A stretch of DNA of 44,826 bases. It comes from Lachnospiraceae bacterium (GTDB taxonomy: Bacteria; Bacillota; Clostridia; Lachnospirales; Lachnospiraceae). The stretch lies in the NCBI GenBank assembly GCA_022774505.1, contig JALFLW010000033.1:1-44826 (forward strand), given 5' to 3'. A model generated the notes under the pieces. That model was not told the origin of the DNA. It did not search any database and saw only the letters and a list, made by a program, of their open reading frames with translations. Made by a program: the position numbers and the translations under genes. Below, in pieces: positions 17,564 through 26,220 of this stretch (within the stretch, counting starts at the first letter, position 1; every line of letters begins with the position of its first letter).

Positions 17564-18145
17564 TCAGATATCCAACTCCAGTTGTATCTCCTCCTCTGCC
17601 TCGATCTTAAAATCCTCTACCTTTTCGGGATTTACCACCGGAAGATCCTCCAAGGATTCTATACCAAAATTACGCAAAAACTCTTCGGTGGTAGCAAACA
17701 GGATCGGACGTCCCGGTGCATCCAGCCGCCCCACCTCACAGATGAGCTTATATTCTACCAGCTTATTGATCACATGATCGCTTTTTACACCACGGATGTG
17801 CTCTACCTCCAGTTTGGTAATAGGCTGTTTATATGCGATGATCGACAAGGTTTCAAGTAACACATCTGTCAGAACATGCTTTTTAGGCACATGAGCAATC
17901 TTTACCAGATATTCATACATGGATGCCTTGGTACACATCTGAAATGCCCCATCCAGTTCTATGATCTGTACGCCTCTTTCATCCCCGGCATAGCGGTCCA
18001 TCATATTGCGGATCACATGACGGCAGGTGTCTTCATCCTGATCCGTGGCTGCCGCGATCCGTTCCAGCTCTACTGCCTCTCCCATCGTAAAGAGTATTGC
18101 TTCAATTACCGCCTCCAGATCTGTTATTTTCATTTCCTTATCCAT
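17564..18145 (-). CDS. scpB: Segregation and condensation protein B
   Basis: 193 residues with two winged-helix domains. It is the kleisin-associated partner of SMC-ScpA in chromosome compaction. LEAVIEAILFTMGEAVELERIAAA at the start and LLETLSIIAYKQPITKLEVEHIRGVKSDHVINKLVEYKLICEVGRLDAPGRPILFATTEEFLRNFGI in the middle are diagnostic. It follows scpA by 33 bp on the same strand and is co-transcribed with it. The acidic C-terminus is normal. Confidence 0.96.
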   Translation of the reverse strand: MDKEMKITDLEAVIEAILFTMGEAVELERIAAATDQDEDTCRHVIRNMMDRYAGDERGVQIIELDGAFQMCTKASMYEYLVKIAHVPKKHVLTDVLLETLSIIAYKQPITKLEVEHIRGVKSDHVINKLVEYKLICEVGRLDAPGRPILFATTEEFLRNFGIESLEDLPVVNPEKVEDFKIEAEEEIQLELDI

Positions 18146-18178
18146 ACTAATAACCTGCCCTTTCCAAAAACTGCCTAT

Positions 18179-18961
18179 TTACGTCGCACTGGAAGGTACA
18201 ACTTCTACATCCTGTACCCCCGGCACATATGTGATCAGAATATCATCAAAAATATTTTCCTGCACTATTTTTAACTTTCCCACTTTCATCAGCTCCAAAA
18301 TTCCCAGAAATGTAACTATGAGCATCAACTTACTATGCTGCTCCTCTAACATTCCGCGAAATGTAAATTTACCATGCAGCATTGCATATTCTTCGATATG
18401 AAGCATCCTGTCCGTAAGACTGATCTTTTCCTTTTCAATATTTCCAAATTTACTTCTGATCGGATCGATCTTGTCCACCTGTTTTTTCATCAGATCATGA
18501 AAAATATGCTGTAATTTTGATAATGTCACATCCGAAAGCAGCTCTCCGACATCAACCTCTTCCTGATATTCTGCAATTTCTTTCGGAATCGTCGGTTTCT
18601 TGAAAAGCATATGAGAGGCATCCAGCTGACGATCCTTCAATTCATAGGAAGCATATTTATACATCTTATACTGCAAAAGGCGTTCTACCAGCTCTGCCCG
18701 CGGATCTTCCTCTTCGCCTTCTTCGACAGGCGGTGCCGGAAGGAGCATCTTGGACTTGATCTTTAACAGCGTTGCCGCCATAACCAGAAAATCACTCATA
18801 ACATCCATATCCTTTGTCTCCATCCTGGACACATAATCCATATACTGCTCCGTGATCTCCACAATAGGAATGTCAAAAATATCGATCTTGTTTTTTTCAA
18901 TCAAATGAAGAAGCAGATCTAACGGTCCATCAAATGCTTCCAGCTTTACAGATAAACTCAT
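18179..18961 (-). CDS. scpA: Segregation and condensation protein A (kleisin)
   Basis: 260 residues. ScpA bridges the SMC heads. The N-terminus VKLEAFDGPLDLLLHLIEKNKIDIFDIPIVEITEQYMDYV is the hallmark, and the C-terminal winged helix ends near LKIVQENIFDDILITYV. GGGAGG precedes the ATG. It lies 29 bp after an M50-like membrane protein gene, an order seen in many Clostridia, and before scpB. Confidence 0.96.
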   Translation of the reverse strand: MSLSVKLEAFDGPLDLLLHLIEKNKIDIFDIPIVEITEQYMDYVSRMETKDMDVMSDFLVMAATLLKIKSKMLLPAPPVEEGEEEDPRAELVERLLQYKMYKYASYELKDRQLDASHMLFKKPTIPKEIAEYQEEVDVGELLSDVTLSKLQHIFHDLMKKQVDKIDPIRSKFGNIEKEKISLTDRMLHIEEYAMLHGKFTFRGMLEEQHSKLMLIVTFLGILELMKVGKLKIVQENIFDDILITYVPGVQDVEVVPSSAT

Positions 18962-18990
18962 AACAATCCTCCCTGCGCAAATCTCTTCCC

Positions 18991-19590
18991 TTATAGAAAT
19001 AAGGCGATCAGCCTGACTGCCCCATAATGTATCACGTCAAATAACAGCACGATAACAAAAATAATCTTGACCATCCCATCACTTTTTATGATCCCCAGAT
19101 ACATTTTCGGAGACATCCCCGCTATGATCAATCCCATGTCAAAAATCGACACCGGAAATAAATTCGCCACCAACATTCCAAAACTCAACATAGCCATATA
19201 TTGTACATAAATTGGGACAATGCTCTCCCACCAGTGGTGTATCACCAGATGATCAAGGCCGTCTAAGCCGCCATATCCCATCCGAAGCACAATAACGCTT
19301 GAAACAAGTATCGATAAAAGAGAAAGAAATCCTGCCACTCCCAGATATATATTAATCTTTCTTTCCCTGACCCGGAAAAAATATGGCTTTGATACCGGCA
19401 CATAGCTGGTCAGTGCGATGATAAGCCCTATAGGATCAATGTAACGCCAGATTTTCCACGGAGATGTCTTAAAACACCGTACCGACCTGTGACAGCATGC
19501 ATACACCACCAGTTTCACGCCTTCGTGAAAAATCATTAAACTCATGGCAGCCGTCAGACAAATGACGATCTCTAAAAAAAATGTTTTCAC
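18991..19590 (-). CDS. Site-2-protease (M50)-like membrane protein with degenerate active site
   Basis: 199 residues with about five to six membrane segments. Position and topology match the M50 protease gene that precedes scpA in Clostridia. The zinc motif HExxH is present only as HEGVK (residues 22-26), the second His being Lys, while the distal NLFPVSIFDMG keeps an Asn-Pro-Asp pattern close to NLxPxxxxDGG. I therefore read it as a relative that has probably lost proteolysis. GTG start at 19590 with AGGTGAT upstream, 4 bp after the obgE stop, so translation is probably coupled. Confidence 0.65.
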   Translation of the reverse strand: MKTFFLEIVICLTAAMSLMIFHEGVKLVVYACCHRSVRCFKTSPWKIWRYIDPIGLIIALTSYVPVSKPYFFRVRERKINIYLGVAGFLSLLSILVSSVIVLRMGYGGLDGLDHLVIHHWWESIVPIYVQYMAMLSFGMLVANLFPVSIFDMGLIIAGMSPKMYLGIIKSDGMVKIIFVIVLLFDVIHYGAVRLIALFL

Positions 19591-19594
19591 TGCA

Positions 19595-20884
19595 TCACCT
19601 CAAATAGTCAAACTGCAGATCATACATCCGCACTGTATCTCCCTCTTCTATGCCAAGCTTTTCCAGTTCTTCCACAATGCCACTGGTATGAAGAAACTTC
19701 TGGAAAAATTGAAATCCCTTTTCCGAATCCAGATTCGTATATCCCAACATTCTTTCAATCCTTGGTCCTTCTACTACATACATTTTTTCTTTTTCGTCAT
19801 ATTCTACGGTAAATGGCTCATCCGCAAATGTTTCCTGTTCCAGATCATATTCCTGTTCGAAAACAACCGGCTCCTGATCCAGCTGATCCAGTTCTTTTTT
19901 GACATAATATAAAAGCTCTTTGATCCCCTTTCCGCTGACTGCAGAAATCGGGAACACAGGAATCCCCTTTGGCTCAAATTCTTCTCTGAGGAGAGTGATC
20001 ACGGTATCCTCTTCCGTACCGTAAAAAACGTCTGTCTTATTGGCAGCGATCACCTGTGGACGCTTGAGCAGCTCGGGGCTGTAATTTTCCAATTCTTTAT
20101 TAATGACAAGAATATCATTCAGAGGATCTCTTCCCTCTGTCGAAGCAGCATCAACCATATGAATAAACAGCTTCGTTCTCTCAATGTGCCGGAGAAATTC
20201 ATGTCCGAGTCCGACTCCCTCCGAAGCTCCCTCAATAAGCCCCGGAATGTCCGCTATAACAAACCCATCCGTCCCCTCCAGATCTACAACTCCCAAAATA
20301 GGACTAAGCGTTGTAAAATGGTAGTTGGCAATCTTAGGCTTAGCATTACTCACCCTGGAAAGAAATGTTGATTTCCCTACATTCGGAAAACCGATCAGTC
20401 CCACATCGGCAATTGTCTTTAACTCCAAAATAACTTCCAACTCTCTTCCCGGCTTTCCCGGCTGTGCATATTTAGGCACCTGCATGGTCGGCGTTGCGTA
20501 ATTCATATTTCCCTTGCCACCACGGCCTCCCTTTAAAATCACCTCACGTTTATGCTCATGAGACATATCTATTATAACTTTTCCGGTCTCAGCCTCTCTG
20601 ACCACTGTTCCCTCCGGCACATGAACTACCATGTCCTCGCCATCGGCACCGTGGCATCTTCTCTTTCCTCCGGGCTGTCCATCACCCGCAAAATACTTTC
20701 GGATATGACGAAAATCATTCAGTGTATTTACCCGTGGATCTACTTCAAAGATCAGATCTCCACCCCGTCCGCCATCTCCGCCATCCGGTCCCCCGGCAGC
20801 GACATATAGTTCTCTGCGGAAACTTACATGACCGTCTCCACCTTTTCCGGAACGTATTGTTATCTTCGCACTATCTGCAAACAT
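19595..20884 (-). CDS. obgE: Obg family GTPase
   Basis: 429 residues in three parts: the glycine-rich Obg fold (1-158, AAGGPDGGDGGRGGDLIFEVD), the G domain (GFPNVGKST G1, DIPGLIEG G3, NKTD G4), and a C-terminal OCT domain ending in a short acidic-basic tail. It binds the 50S subunit and links ribosome assembly to stress and growth. ATG at 20884 is used rather than the adjacent one at 20887 because GGAGG spacing is better. It follows rplU-prp-rpmA in the conserved order. Confidence 0.96.
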   Translation of the reverse strand: MFADSAKITIRSGKGGDGHVSFRRELYVAAGGPDGGDGGRGGDLIFEVDPRVNTLNDFRHIRKYFAGDGQPGGKRRCHGADGEDMVVHVPEGTVVREAETGKVIIDMSHEHKREVILKGGRGGKGNMNYATPTMQVPKYAQPGKPGRELEVILELKTIADVGLIGFPNVGKSTFLSRVSNAKPKIANYHFTTLSPILGVVDLEGTDGFVIADIPGLIEGASEGVGLGHEFLRHIERTKLFIHMVDAASTEGRDPLNDILVINKELENYSPELLKRPQVIAANKTDVFYGTEEDTVITLLREEFEPKGIPVFPISAVSGKGIKELLYYVKKELDQLDQEPVVFEQEYDLEQETFADEPFTVEYDEKEKMYVVEGPRIERMLGYTNLDSEKGFQFFQKFLHTSGIVEELEKLGIEEGDTVRMYDLQFDYLR

Positions 20885-20982
20885 CATATCCTCCTTTTCT
20901 TTTCCGAGTTAATATCTGTAAAATGCTTTTTTGAACTATCTTCCATATTATTTTCGCGTTATTTCTTCTTAATGAAAGAAAT

Positions 20983-21005
20983 AGGGGCTGCCACTGGCAA
21001 CCCCT
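20983..21005 (-). terminator. Hairpin after rpmA
   Basis: GGGGCTGCC pairs with GGCAACCCC around ACT; the minus-strand continuation ATTTCTTTC is a broken T-tract. It probably gives partial termination between rpmA and obgE. A second small hairpin (ACCGG/CCGGT) precedes it. Confidence 0.6.
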
Positions 21006-21037
21006 TATCGGTAACCGGATTTCCCGGTCAAAAAGTC

Positions 21038-21325
21038 TTATTTAGCTTCTACCGGATATACGGAAGCCTGCTTTTTGTCTCTACCTTTTCTCTCAAAACG
21101 AACAACACCATCTACAAGTGCAAACAATGTGTCATCACCACCGCGGCCAACATTTACGCCCGGATGGATCTTTGTACCACGCTGTCTGTACAAAATGTTA
21201 CCAGCAAGTACGAACTGTCCGTCTGCTCTCTTTGCTCCTAATCTCTTAGACTCGGAATCTCTACCGTTCTTGGTAGAACCCATTCCCTTTTTATGAGCAA
21301 ATAACTGAAGGTTCATCTTTAACAT
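21038..21325 (-). CDS. rpmA: 50S ribosomal protein L27 with cleavable N-terminal extension
   Basis: 95 residues. L27 reaches the peptidyl transferase centre with its N-terminus. The start MLKMNLQLF before [15 protein letters not shown] is the Firmicute extension removed by the Prp protease, whose recognition sequence is that NLQLF stretch. AGGAGG precedes ATG 21325. It follows prp by 4 bp. Without cleavage the extension would block ribosome function, so prp should be essential here. Confidence 0.97.
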   Translation of the reverse strand: MLKMNLQLFAHKKGMGSTKNGRDSESKRLGAKRADGQFVLAGNILYRQRGTKIHPGVNVGRGGDDTLFALVDGVVRFERKGRDKKQASVYPVEAK

Positions 21326-21329
21326 GGTT

Positions 21330-21668
21330 CTATCCCTCCTGTTTTTCTAATCGAAGTTTAATATGTTTCTCTCCATATTCGTCCTGAATGCCTCTCAGCC
21401 CCAGAACAAGTGATTTTAGTAACAACGCTGCTGATGCTCCTATCGATGTTCCTGTCATATAAAACCGTACCGATCCACTTTCCGGATCTACAGAATTCTC
21501 AAACGTATCATCTGTATATTCTTCAATGGAATTTATTGCATTGATCACCAATGCCGATACAGCAGCACACACGATATCCTGACCATATTCTGCATATTCT
21601 GCATGTCCGGTCATCTCAAACCCGGTATATTCTCCAGCTGAATCCTGAATAAGTTTAACATCAATCAT
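21330..21668 (-). CDS. prp: Ribosomal-processing cysteine protease Prp
   Basis: 112 residues. [20 protein letters not shown] carries the catalytic His22 and Cys34, at the same numbers as in the characterised Staphylococcus enzyme. It removes the N-terminal extension of L27, encoded immediately downstream. It sits between rplU and rpmA, the invariant arrangement in Firmicutes. The start codon has only a modest ribosome site (AGAAGGGTGACAGT). Confidence 0.95.
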   Translation of the reverse strand: MIDVKLIQDSAGEYTGFEMTGHAEYAEYGQDIVCAAVSALVINAINSIEEYTDDTFENSVDPESGSVRFYMTGTSIGASAALLLKSLVLGLRGIQDEYGEKHIKLRLEKQEG

Positions 21669-21720
21669 ACTGTCACCCTTCTGTGAATCTCACAGAAATT
21701 TTATCCGTCACATAACCGGA

Positions 21721-22026
21721 TTAAGCATTGATCTTATCGATCTTTACCTGTGTGTAAGCCTGTCTGTGACCATTTTTCTTATGATATCCGGTTTTTCTCT
21801 TATATCTGTAAACGATAACTTTCTTTGCCTTACCTTCTTTAACTACTGTCGCAGAAACACTTGCATTTGCTACATCAGCACCTGCCTTCATAGCTCCGTC
21901 GTTTACAGCCAGAACGCTATCAAATGTAACTGTCTCGCCAGCTTCTGCTGCAAGCTTTTCTACGTTAATGATATCACCCTCGGCTACCTTGTACTGCTTT
22001 CCACCTGTTGCAATAATTGCGTACAT
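21721..22026 (-). CDS. rplU: 50S ribosomal protein L21
   Basis: 101 residues. [25 protein letters not shown] and the C-terminal [28 protein letters not shown] are diagnostic. AAGGAGGTG precedes the ATG. It is the first gene of the rplU-prp-rpmA-obgE series and has a structured leader upstream. Confidence 0.98.
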   Translation of the reverse strand: MYAIIATGGKQYKVAEGDIINVEKLAAEAGETVTFDSVLAVNDGAMKAGADVANASVSATVVKEGKAKKVIVYRYKRKTGYHKKNGHRQAYTQVKIDKINA

Positions 22027-22110
22027 CTTCGCACCTCCTTATCATTACTCGCCAACTTTGGTATCCGGAAGTATTCCGGCATTTCACAAAACCTCGTTGA
22101 GCGGCACACT
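22027..22110 (-). promoter_or_regulatory. rplU leader, candidate L21 leader RNA
   Basis: The ~83-nt leader contains CCGGAA-TAC-TTCCGG and further pairing around GTGCCGC. Position and size fit the Firmicute L21 leader motif, thought to autoregulate this operon. No covariance check was possible. Confidence 0.55.
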
Positions 22111-22115
22111 AGAGT

Positions 22116-22144
22116 AGTTTAGCATTTCAACTTCATTCTGTCAA
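22116..22144 (-). promoter_or_regulatory. rplU promoter
   Basis: TTGACA, 17-bp spacer, TAAACT on the minus strand. Confidence 0.75.
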
Positions 22145-22262
22145 CTGTTTTGCCTGACTTTTTTCATTTTTTTATTTTAACGCAAACTTCCCACAATTCC
22201 CTATTGATAATCCCTCTGGCATTATGCGCCTAACATCGACATATATCAACCTGTTAGTCACG

Positions 22263-22293
22263 AAAAAAGCGACCGCCATGCCGACGATCACTT
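22263..22293 (-). terminator. Intrinsic terminator after the DUF6273 protein gene
   Basis: On the minus strand AAGTGATCGTC pairs with GGCGGTCGCTT (three G-U) around GGCAT, followed by TTTT. It lies 29 bp after the stop. Confidence 0.8.
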
Positions 22294-22321
22294 TTTCTTT
22301 CTTGTACAGACTTTTTGTAAG

Positions 22322-23731
22322 CTACTTACACTCTATCTGAATCCGATGCTTTTTCTTTCCTATTTTTATCGTAATTGTAACTTTTCCTTTTTTCTTTGCT
22401 CTGATTTTGAAGGTATATTTCCCTTTCTCCAATTTTTTGGCAGATACTGTGATCCGCTTTTTATTGGATATCTGCATGCCGGGCTGATCCGTGGTCTTAC
22501 GTGCATTGTTCTTTGCTTCAACCTTGATCGTGACCTTTTTCGCTGTACCTCTCTTGATGGTAAGCTTTTTGATACCACTGAGCTTCTTGACCGGATTCTT
22601 TTTGACAGTACCGGTGCTGCCGGTCTGATCCGGCTGTGCTGTCGGTTTCGTTGTGGCCGTTGCAGCCGGATTCGGTGCTTCTGTCGTGGCAGGCTCTGTT
22701 GTCGGTTTCGTTGTGGCCGTTGCAGCCGGATTCGGTGCTTTTGTCGTAGCAGGCTGTGCTGTCGCTGTCGTGGCAGGCTCTGCTGTCGGTTTCGTTGTGG
22801 CCGTCGCAGCCGGATTCGGTGCTTTTGTCATGGCAGGCTCTGCTGTCGCTGCCGGCTCTGTCGTTGCACTGCTCCCTTCCTCGGAGGATACTTTCCCCGC
22901 ATAGGACCAAAGAGACGCAGAGGAAAGATTCAAATGCAACACAGGTCGAACTGTCACAACCTCAATATCAACATAATAGTAGTAGTAACTCCCCCAGCCG
23001 TGGCTGCTAACTCCCGATGCATAGCCACTAAGACTGCCCGGCGATCTCAGCCACCAACATCCGTCTCCCTCGTACTCCTCACTCTTGGGTGCCCAAGCCC
23101 CCTGTGATTTTGCATATACTGTATTCTTTGCTTCCCGTGTCTTGCTTTCTGTCTGAAACTCACTGTTAAATCCATATTCCGCATTACTTGCCTCTGCAAT
23201 AGACAGCAGATATACCTGATCCGTGGTATCATTGCCACCCTCGGTGCCATAATTGTCCTCATTGACCACCGTCGTCTGGCGGATCGCTGCTCGCTCCTCC
23301 GCTGTAAAAGCAGTATCCAGGAAGTTATCACTGCTGTAATCGGTCTCCTCTACATTAGCAGAGGCTCCATACCCATTGAGCCAGCTTCGCAGGGTGCAGG
23401 TTTCCCATGTAACTGATGTATAGGACGTGTTGTATGGCTTCGCATCCAGATTCTGGTCTGCCAGAAGGAATGCATCGTCTCCGTCTACCGACAGGACACG
23501 CCATTTGATCGGCTCTTTGGTAGTACCTGTGGCATCGCTCTGATAATAGTTTCCAAAGTATACGCAGTCCCAGGTAGTGACTCCTGTGCTGTCCGTGACC
23601 GGATCTGATAATCCATATCCTGCCGCCTGTGCCTGCCGGGGCAGGGTGATTCCTGACCCCAGTGAGATCACCATCGCCAGTGTCATGAGTATGGCAATGC
23701 ATTTCCTAATTCTTTTCCTTTGTTGTTTCAT
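22322..23731 (-). CDS. Secreted DUF6273-domain surface protein with Thr/Pro/Ala repeats
   Basis: 469 residues. A signal peptide ends near RQAQA-AGYG (about residue 36). Residues 40-275 form a DUF6273 domain: WDCVYFGNYYQ, IKWRVLSVDGDDAFLLAD, VTWETCTLRSWLNG, GCWWLRSPGS and VRPVLHLNL. Residues 290-375 are near-perfect repeats built on TTKPT-EPATT-APNPAATA, which look like a glycosylatable stalk. The basic C-terminus (380-469, KKLTIKRGTAKKVTIKV...) resembles Ig-like wall or polymer-binding modules. No LPXTG or membrane anchor is seen. Function is unknown; it is probably a cell-surface or secreted binding protein. Confidence 0.8.
   Translation of the reverse strand: MKQQRKRIRKCIAILMTLAMVISLGSGITLPRQAQAAGYGLSDPVTDSTGVTTWDCVYFGNYYQSDATGTTKEPIKWRVLSVDGDDAFLLADQNLDAKPYNTSYTSVTWETCTLRSWLNGYGASANVEETDYSSDNFLDTAFTAEERAAIRQTTVVNEDNYGTEGGNDTTDQVYLLSIAEASNAEYGFNSEFQTESKTREAKNTVYAKSQGAWAPKSEEYEGDGCWWLRSPGSLSGYASGVSSHGWGSYYYYYVDIEVVTVRPVLHLNLSSASLWSYAGKVSSEEGSSATTEPAATAEPAMTKAPNPAATATTKPTAEPATTATAQPATTKAPNPAATATTKPTTEPATTEAPNPAATATTKPTAQPDQTGSTGTVKKNPVKKLSGIKKLTIKRGTAKKVTIKVEAKNNARKTTDQPGMQISNKKRITVSAKKLEKGKYTFKIRAKKKGKVTITIKIGKKKHRIQIECK
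22640..22860. repeat. In-gene tandem repeat encoding the Thr/Pro/Ala stalk
   Basis: Units beginning GGTTTCGTTGTGGCCGT recur at 22644, 22704 and 22788. The first two are 60 bp apart (20 codons), and a 24-bp extra block sits before the third. Multiples of three keep the frame, so copy number can vary without breaking the protein. Confidence 0.85.
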
Positions 23732-23792
23732 TTTCTAAATCCTCCTTTGTCTGTTCTAAAACCAATCGTATCCGTAATATTTCGCCAGCAGT

Positions 23793-24494
23793 CTATCCAT
23801 ATACACACAGCATCTTTATCCCCCCCAACACCAACAGATGCACCGGATAAAACCAATAAAAGAAGCCTTTCGGAAACTTTGTCGCTCCCTCCTGCTTCCG
23901 GGGGGAATAAAGTCGAACAGCAGGTAATGCCAGCACTGCCACTGTCTCCATCCGGCTCTGACACAGACAGATCAAGGGAAATACCCAGAGCAGCGTTCCA
24001 AAATCATATCGGCATACATAAAATGCCACGATCATCAAAACTCCCCACATAGAATAATCACAGCGAAGAAAGACCGCAAGCCCCATTCCTGCTAGCACCG
24101 GCAAAATATCCGCCACATACTTTCCGATTCCCGTCAGGCACTCCTCCACCTCTGCCAGCCCCCAGAGCACCGCCAGTCCGATCCCCAGCGTAAAAAACAC
24201 ATTCTGTCTGCTCCAGTCTGCCACTACACCGGAAAATGCCAGATCAAACGGAACCTCCGAAAGAAACGCAAAGCACCAGAGACGTGCCAGATATCTGCCT
24301 CTGCTGTGGGTATACTGAAACCCTTCCACCAGCAGGAAACAGATCAGTGGAAAGGAAAGCCTGCCTATTCCACGCAGCAGAAAATACAGCACCGGCATTC
24401 TATGCTGCAATACAAACATATATCCAATGTGATCAGCCACCATGATCCATAGAGCGATCCATTTTAGCTGATTCCGAGATAATGTCACAAACAT
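23793..24494 (-). CDS. TraX-family membrane protein
   Basis: 233 residues with seven or eight membrane segments. The start LSRNQLKWIALWIMVADHIGYMF, the RLSFPLICFLLVEGFQYTHSRGRYLARLWCFAFLSEVPFDLAF segment and the terminal GFFYWFYPVHLLVLGGI are the TraX (acyltransferase-like) pattern. F-plasmid TraX N-acetylates pilin; chromosomal Firmicute copies like this one have no known pilin partner. No transfer genes are near. AGGGGAG precedes the ATG. It is flanked by the DUF6273 protein gene and the tRNA-Glu terminator. Confidence 0.82.
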   Translation of the reverse strand: MFVTLSRNQLKWIALWIMVADHIGYMFVLQHRMPVLYFLLRGIGRLSFPLICFLLVEGFQYTHSRGRYLARLWCFAFLSEVPFDLAFSGVVADWSRQNVFFTLGIGLAVLWGLAEVEECLTGIGKYVADILPVLAGMGLAVFLRCDYSMWGVLMIVAFYVCRYDFGTLLWVFPLICLCQSRMETVAVLALPAVRLYSPRKQEGATKFPKGFFYWFYPVHLLVLGGIKMLCVYG

Positions 24495-24532
24495 AAAAAG
24501 CTCCCCTCTGCCGCATTCCCATGATCTTATAT

Positions 24533-24572
24533 AGGAAAGAACCTATCCACATCAATGAATAGGTTCTTTCCT
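24533..24572 (-). terminator. Terminator after the tRNA-Glu pair
   Basis: AGGAAAGAACCTAT and ATAGGTTCTTTCCT form a perfect 14-bp stem. The minus-strand T-tract after it is weak. Confidence 0.7.
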
Positions 24573-24601
24573 CGGGTTGGGCTGTTATAAATAACAGTTA
24601 G

Positions 24602-24673
24602 CAGTCTGTAGGGGAATCGAACCCCTGTTTTCGCCGTGAGAGGGCGACGTCTTAGCCGCTTGACCAACAGACC
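24602..24673 (-). tRNA. tRNA-Glu (anticodon CTC), copy 2
   Basis: 72 nt on the minus strand; acceptor GGTCTGT/ACAGACT, anticodon arm TCGCC-CTCTCAC-GGCGA giving CTC, T-arm AGGGG-TTCGATT-CCCCT. CCA is not encoded. Identical to the copy 106 bp away. Confidence 0.93.
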
Positions 24674-24707
24674 AGATATTAAATTGTAAGCTGTAAATAA
24701 CAGCTAG

Positions 24708-24779
24708 CAGTCTGTAGGGGAATCGAACCCCTGTTTTCGCCGTGAGAGGGCGACGTCTTAGCCGCTTGACCAACAGACC
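24708..24779 (-). tRNA. tRNA-Glu (anticodon CTC), copy 1
   Basis: The same 72-nt sequence as the downstream copy. The short spacer also repeats AAATAACAG-TAGCAG, so the pair arose by a recent tandem duplication of about 106 bp. Confidence 0.93.
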
Positions 24780-24868
24780 ATTTAACTGCCGTGCATTACT
24801 GCGTCAGCAGTTGATATATTACACTACTTTCAGACAAAATGCAAGTGTTTTTTTCATTTTTTTTAAAA

Positions 24869-26188
24869 TTATTTATACTTTTTAAAATACCTGTCTATTC
24901 CATCCGCCATTCCTTCTGCCATCTTATCTCTTGTCTCTTTTTTCTGCATATAGCGGTCTTCCGTGGAATTGCTTAAAAATCCCATTTCGATAAGTGTAAC
25001 CGGAATCTTGCTCCAGTTTGTTCCTGTCAGATCATCTCTCAGATATAACCCTCTGCTGCGGATTCCTGTCTTTTTGCAATAATTGTTCAGTACATACTTG
25101 GAAAGTGCCTTTGACCTCGCACTTAATTTTCCTACATAGCGGTTTTTGGCAGACGGATATAAAGCAGATGCTCCTCTTACCGAGGAAGATGCCGAGCTGT
25201 CGCCATGAATACGGATATAAATATCCGCTCTACTCTTATTTGCTATCTTAGCTCTTTCCATATTCGTAATATTCACATGATTCTTGGTTCTTATCATGAC
25301 AACTTTATAGCCTCTGGAGATCAATTCTTTACGAAGCTTCTTTGCCACAATGAGATTAAGCTTATATTCAGGCACACGGGATGATACACCACACGCACCA
25401 CCGGTTACTTTCATCTTCTTGGTAGATGCCCCCGGTCCGATCGGCTCTAAGCCGACATTGGCACGATCCTGATGTCCCGCATCAATTGCTACGATCTTCT
25501 GTTTTTGGGTACGGACAGCTGCCTTGGCCTTTTTCCCATTTTTGCCAATTGATTTTACTGTTCCAAACTTGTCAAAAGGATAAATCCTAAGTACCGCTTT
25601 TCCTTCGATCTTGTCTCTGGACACAGGTCCCACCTCTTCATACCGGCTGTCTTCACTGACTTCGCGATTGTCTCCCAGCACAAAATATTCATCCTTGCCA
25701 AGCTTTAACGGCTCTGCCGCAATGCCGGATTCCGTCATCGGATCCTTGCCATAATTTTCTTTGAGTACTTTGCCATTGATATATATGTTGTTCCCAACAA
25801 TCTGTATCGTCTCACCGGGTAATCCGATCACTCTTTTGATGTAATAGTCCTCGTTGTCTCTTCCGTAAGGATAAAATACAATCACATCAAACCTTTTCGG
25901 ATCCGAAAAATGATAAGATAATTTATCAACCAGCAAATTGTCCTCATCCTGTAATGTTGCCTCCATGGAAGTTCCATCCACGATCGTCCTCTGCATTACA
26001 TAACGTGGAACCACCATAACACACAGCACGATAATTGCCACATAAACCATAAGTTCCAGAATGGCATTTCTTATCTTCTTTCCTTTCGAAGGTTCTGTCT
26101 CCTCCGTATCCTCTGTGAGTACTTTCTCCTCTACCGGAAGATCATCTGACTGCTCCTCTTTTAACTGCTCCTGCTCTTGTTCCATCAT
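24869..26188 (-). CDS. Signal peptidase I fused to N-acetylmuramoyl-L-alanine amidase
   Basis: 439 residues in one uninterrupted frame. Residues 1-42 are an acidic cytoplasmic tail, 43-60 a membrane anchor, and 65-210 a type I signal peptidase: nucleophile Ser74 in DGTSMEATL, general-base Lys118 in YYIKRVIGLPGE, and the GDNREVSEDSR box at 172-182. After a basic linker (215-230) comes a complete Amidase_3 domain: zinc ligands His239 (AIDAGH), Glu274 and His328 (IRIHGD), and catalytic Glu401 (LIEMGFLSN). Both active sites would face outward. GAGGAG lies 10 nt before the ATG. It follows rpoZ by 32 bp. Ordinary SPase I ends near residue 200, so the amidase is a true addition. Confidence 0.9.
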   Translation of the reverse strand: MMEQEQEQLKEEQSDDLPVEEKVLTEDTEETEPSKGKKIRNAILELMVYVAIIVLCVMVVPRYVMQRTIVDGTSMEATLQDEDNLLVDKLSYHFSDPKRFDVIVFYPYGRDNEDYYIKRVIGLPGETIQIVGNNIYINGKVLKENYGKDPMTESGIAAEPLKLGKDEYFVLGDNREVSEDSRYEEVGPVSRDKIEGKAVLRIYPFDKFGTVKSIGKNGKKAKAAVRTQKQKIVAIDAGHQDRANVGLEPIGPGASTKKMKVTGGACGVSSRVPEYKLNLIVAKKLRKELISRGYKVVMIRTKNHVNITNMERAKIANKSRADIYIRIHGDSSASSSVRGASALYPSAKNRYVGKLSARSKALSKYVLNNYCKKTGIRSRGLYLRDDLTGTNWSKIPVTLIEMGFLSNSTEDRYMQKKETRDKMAEGMADGIDRYFKKYK

Positions 26189-26220
26189 ATTATAATAACT
26201 CCTCTATCCCATATATTTAA

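Noticed and set aside
22640..22860. CRISPR-like array
   Set aside because: Repeats are in-frame codon repeats inside a secreted protein gene, with no unique spacers and no cas genes.
22346..23107. 253-residue plus-strand frame with repeated Cys/Arg units
   Set aside because: The repeats are the reverse reading of the Thr/Pro/Ala stalk in the DUF6273 gene, which has a signal peptide, promoter-side context and terminator.
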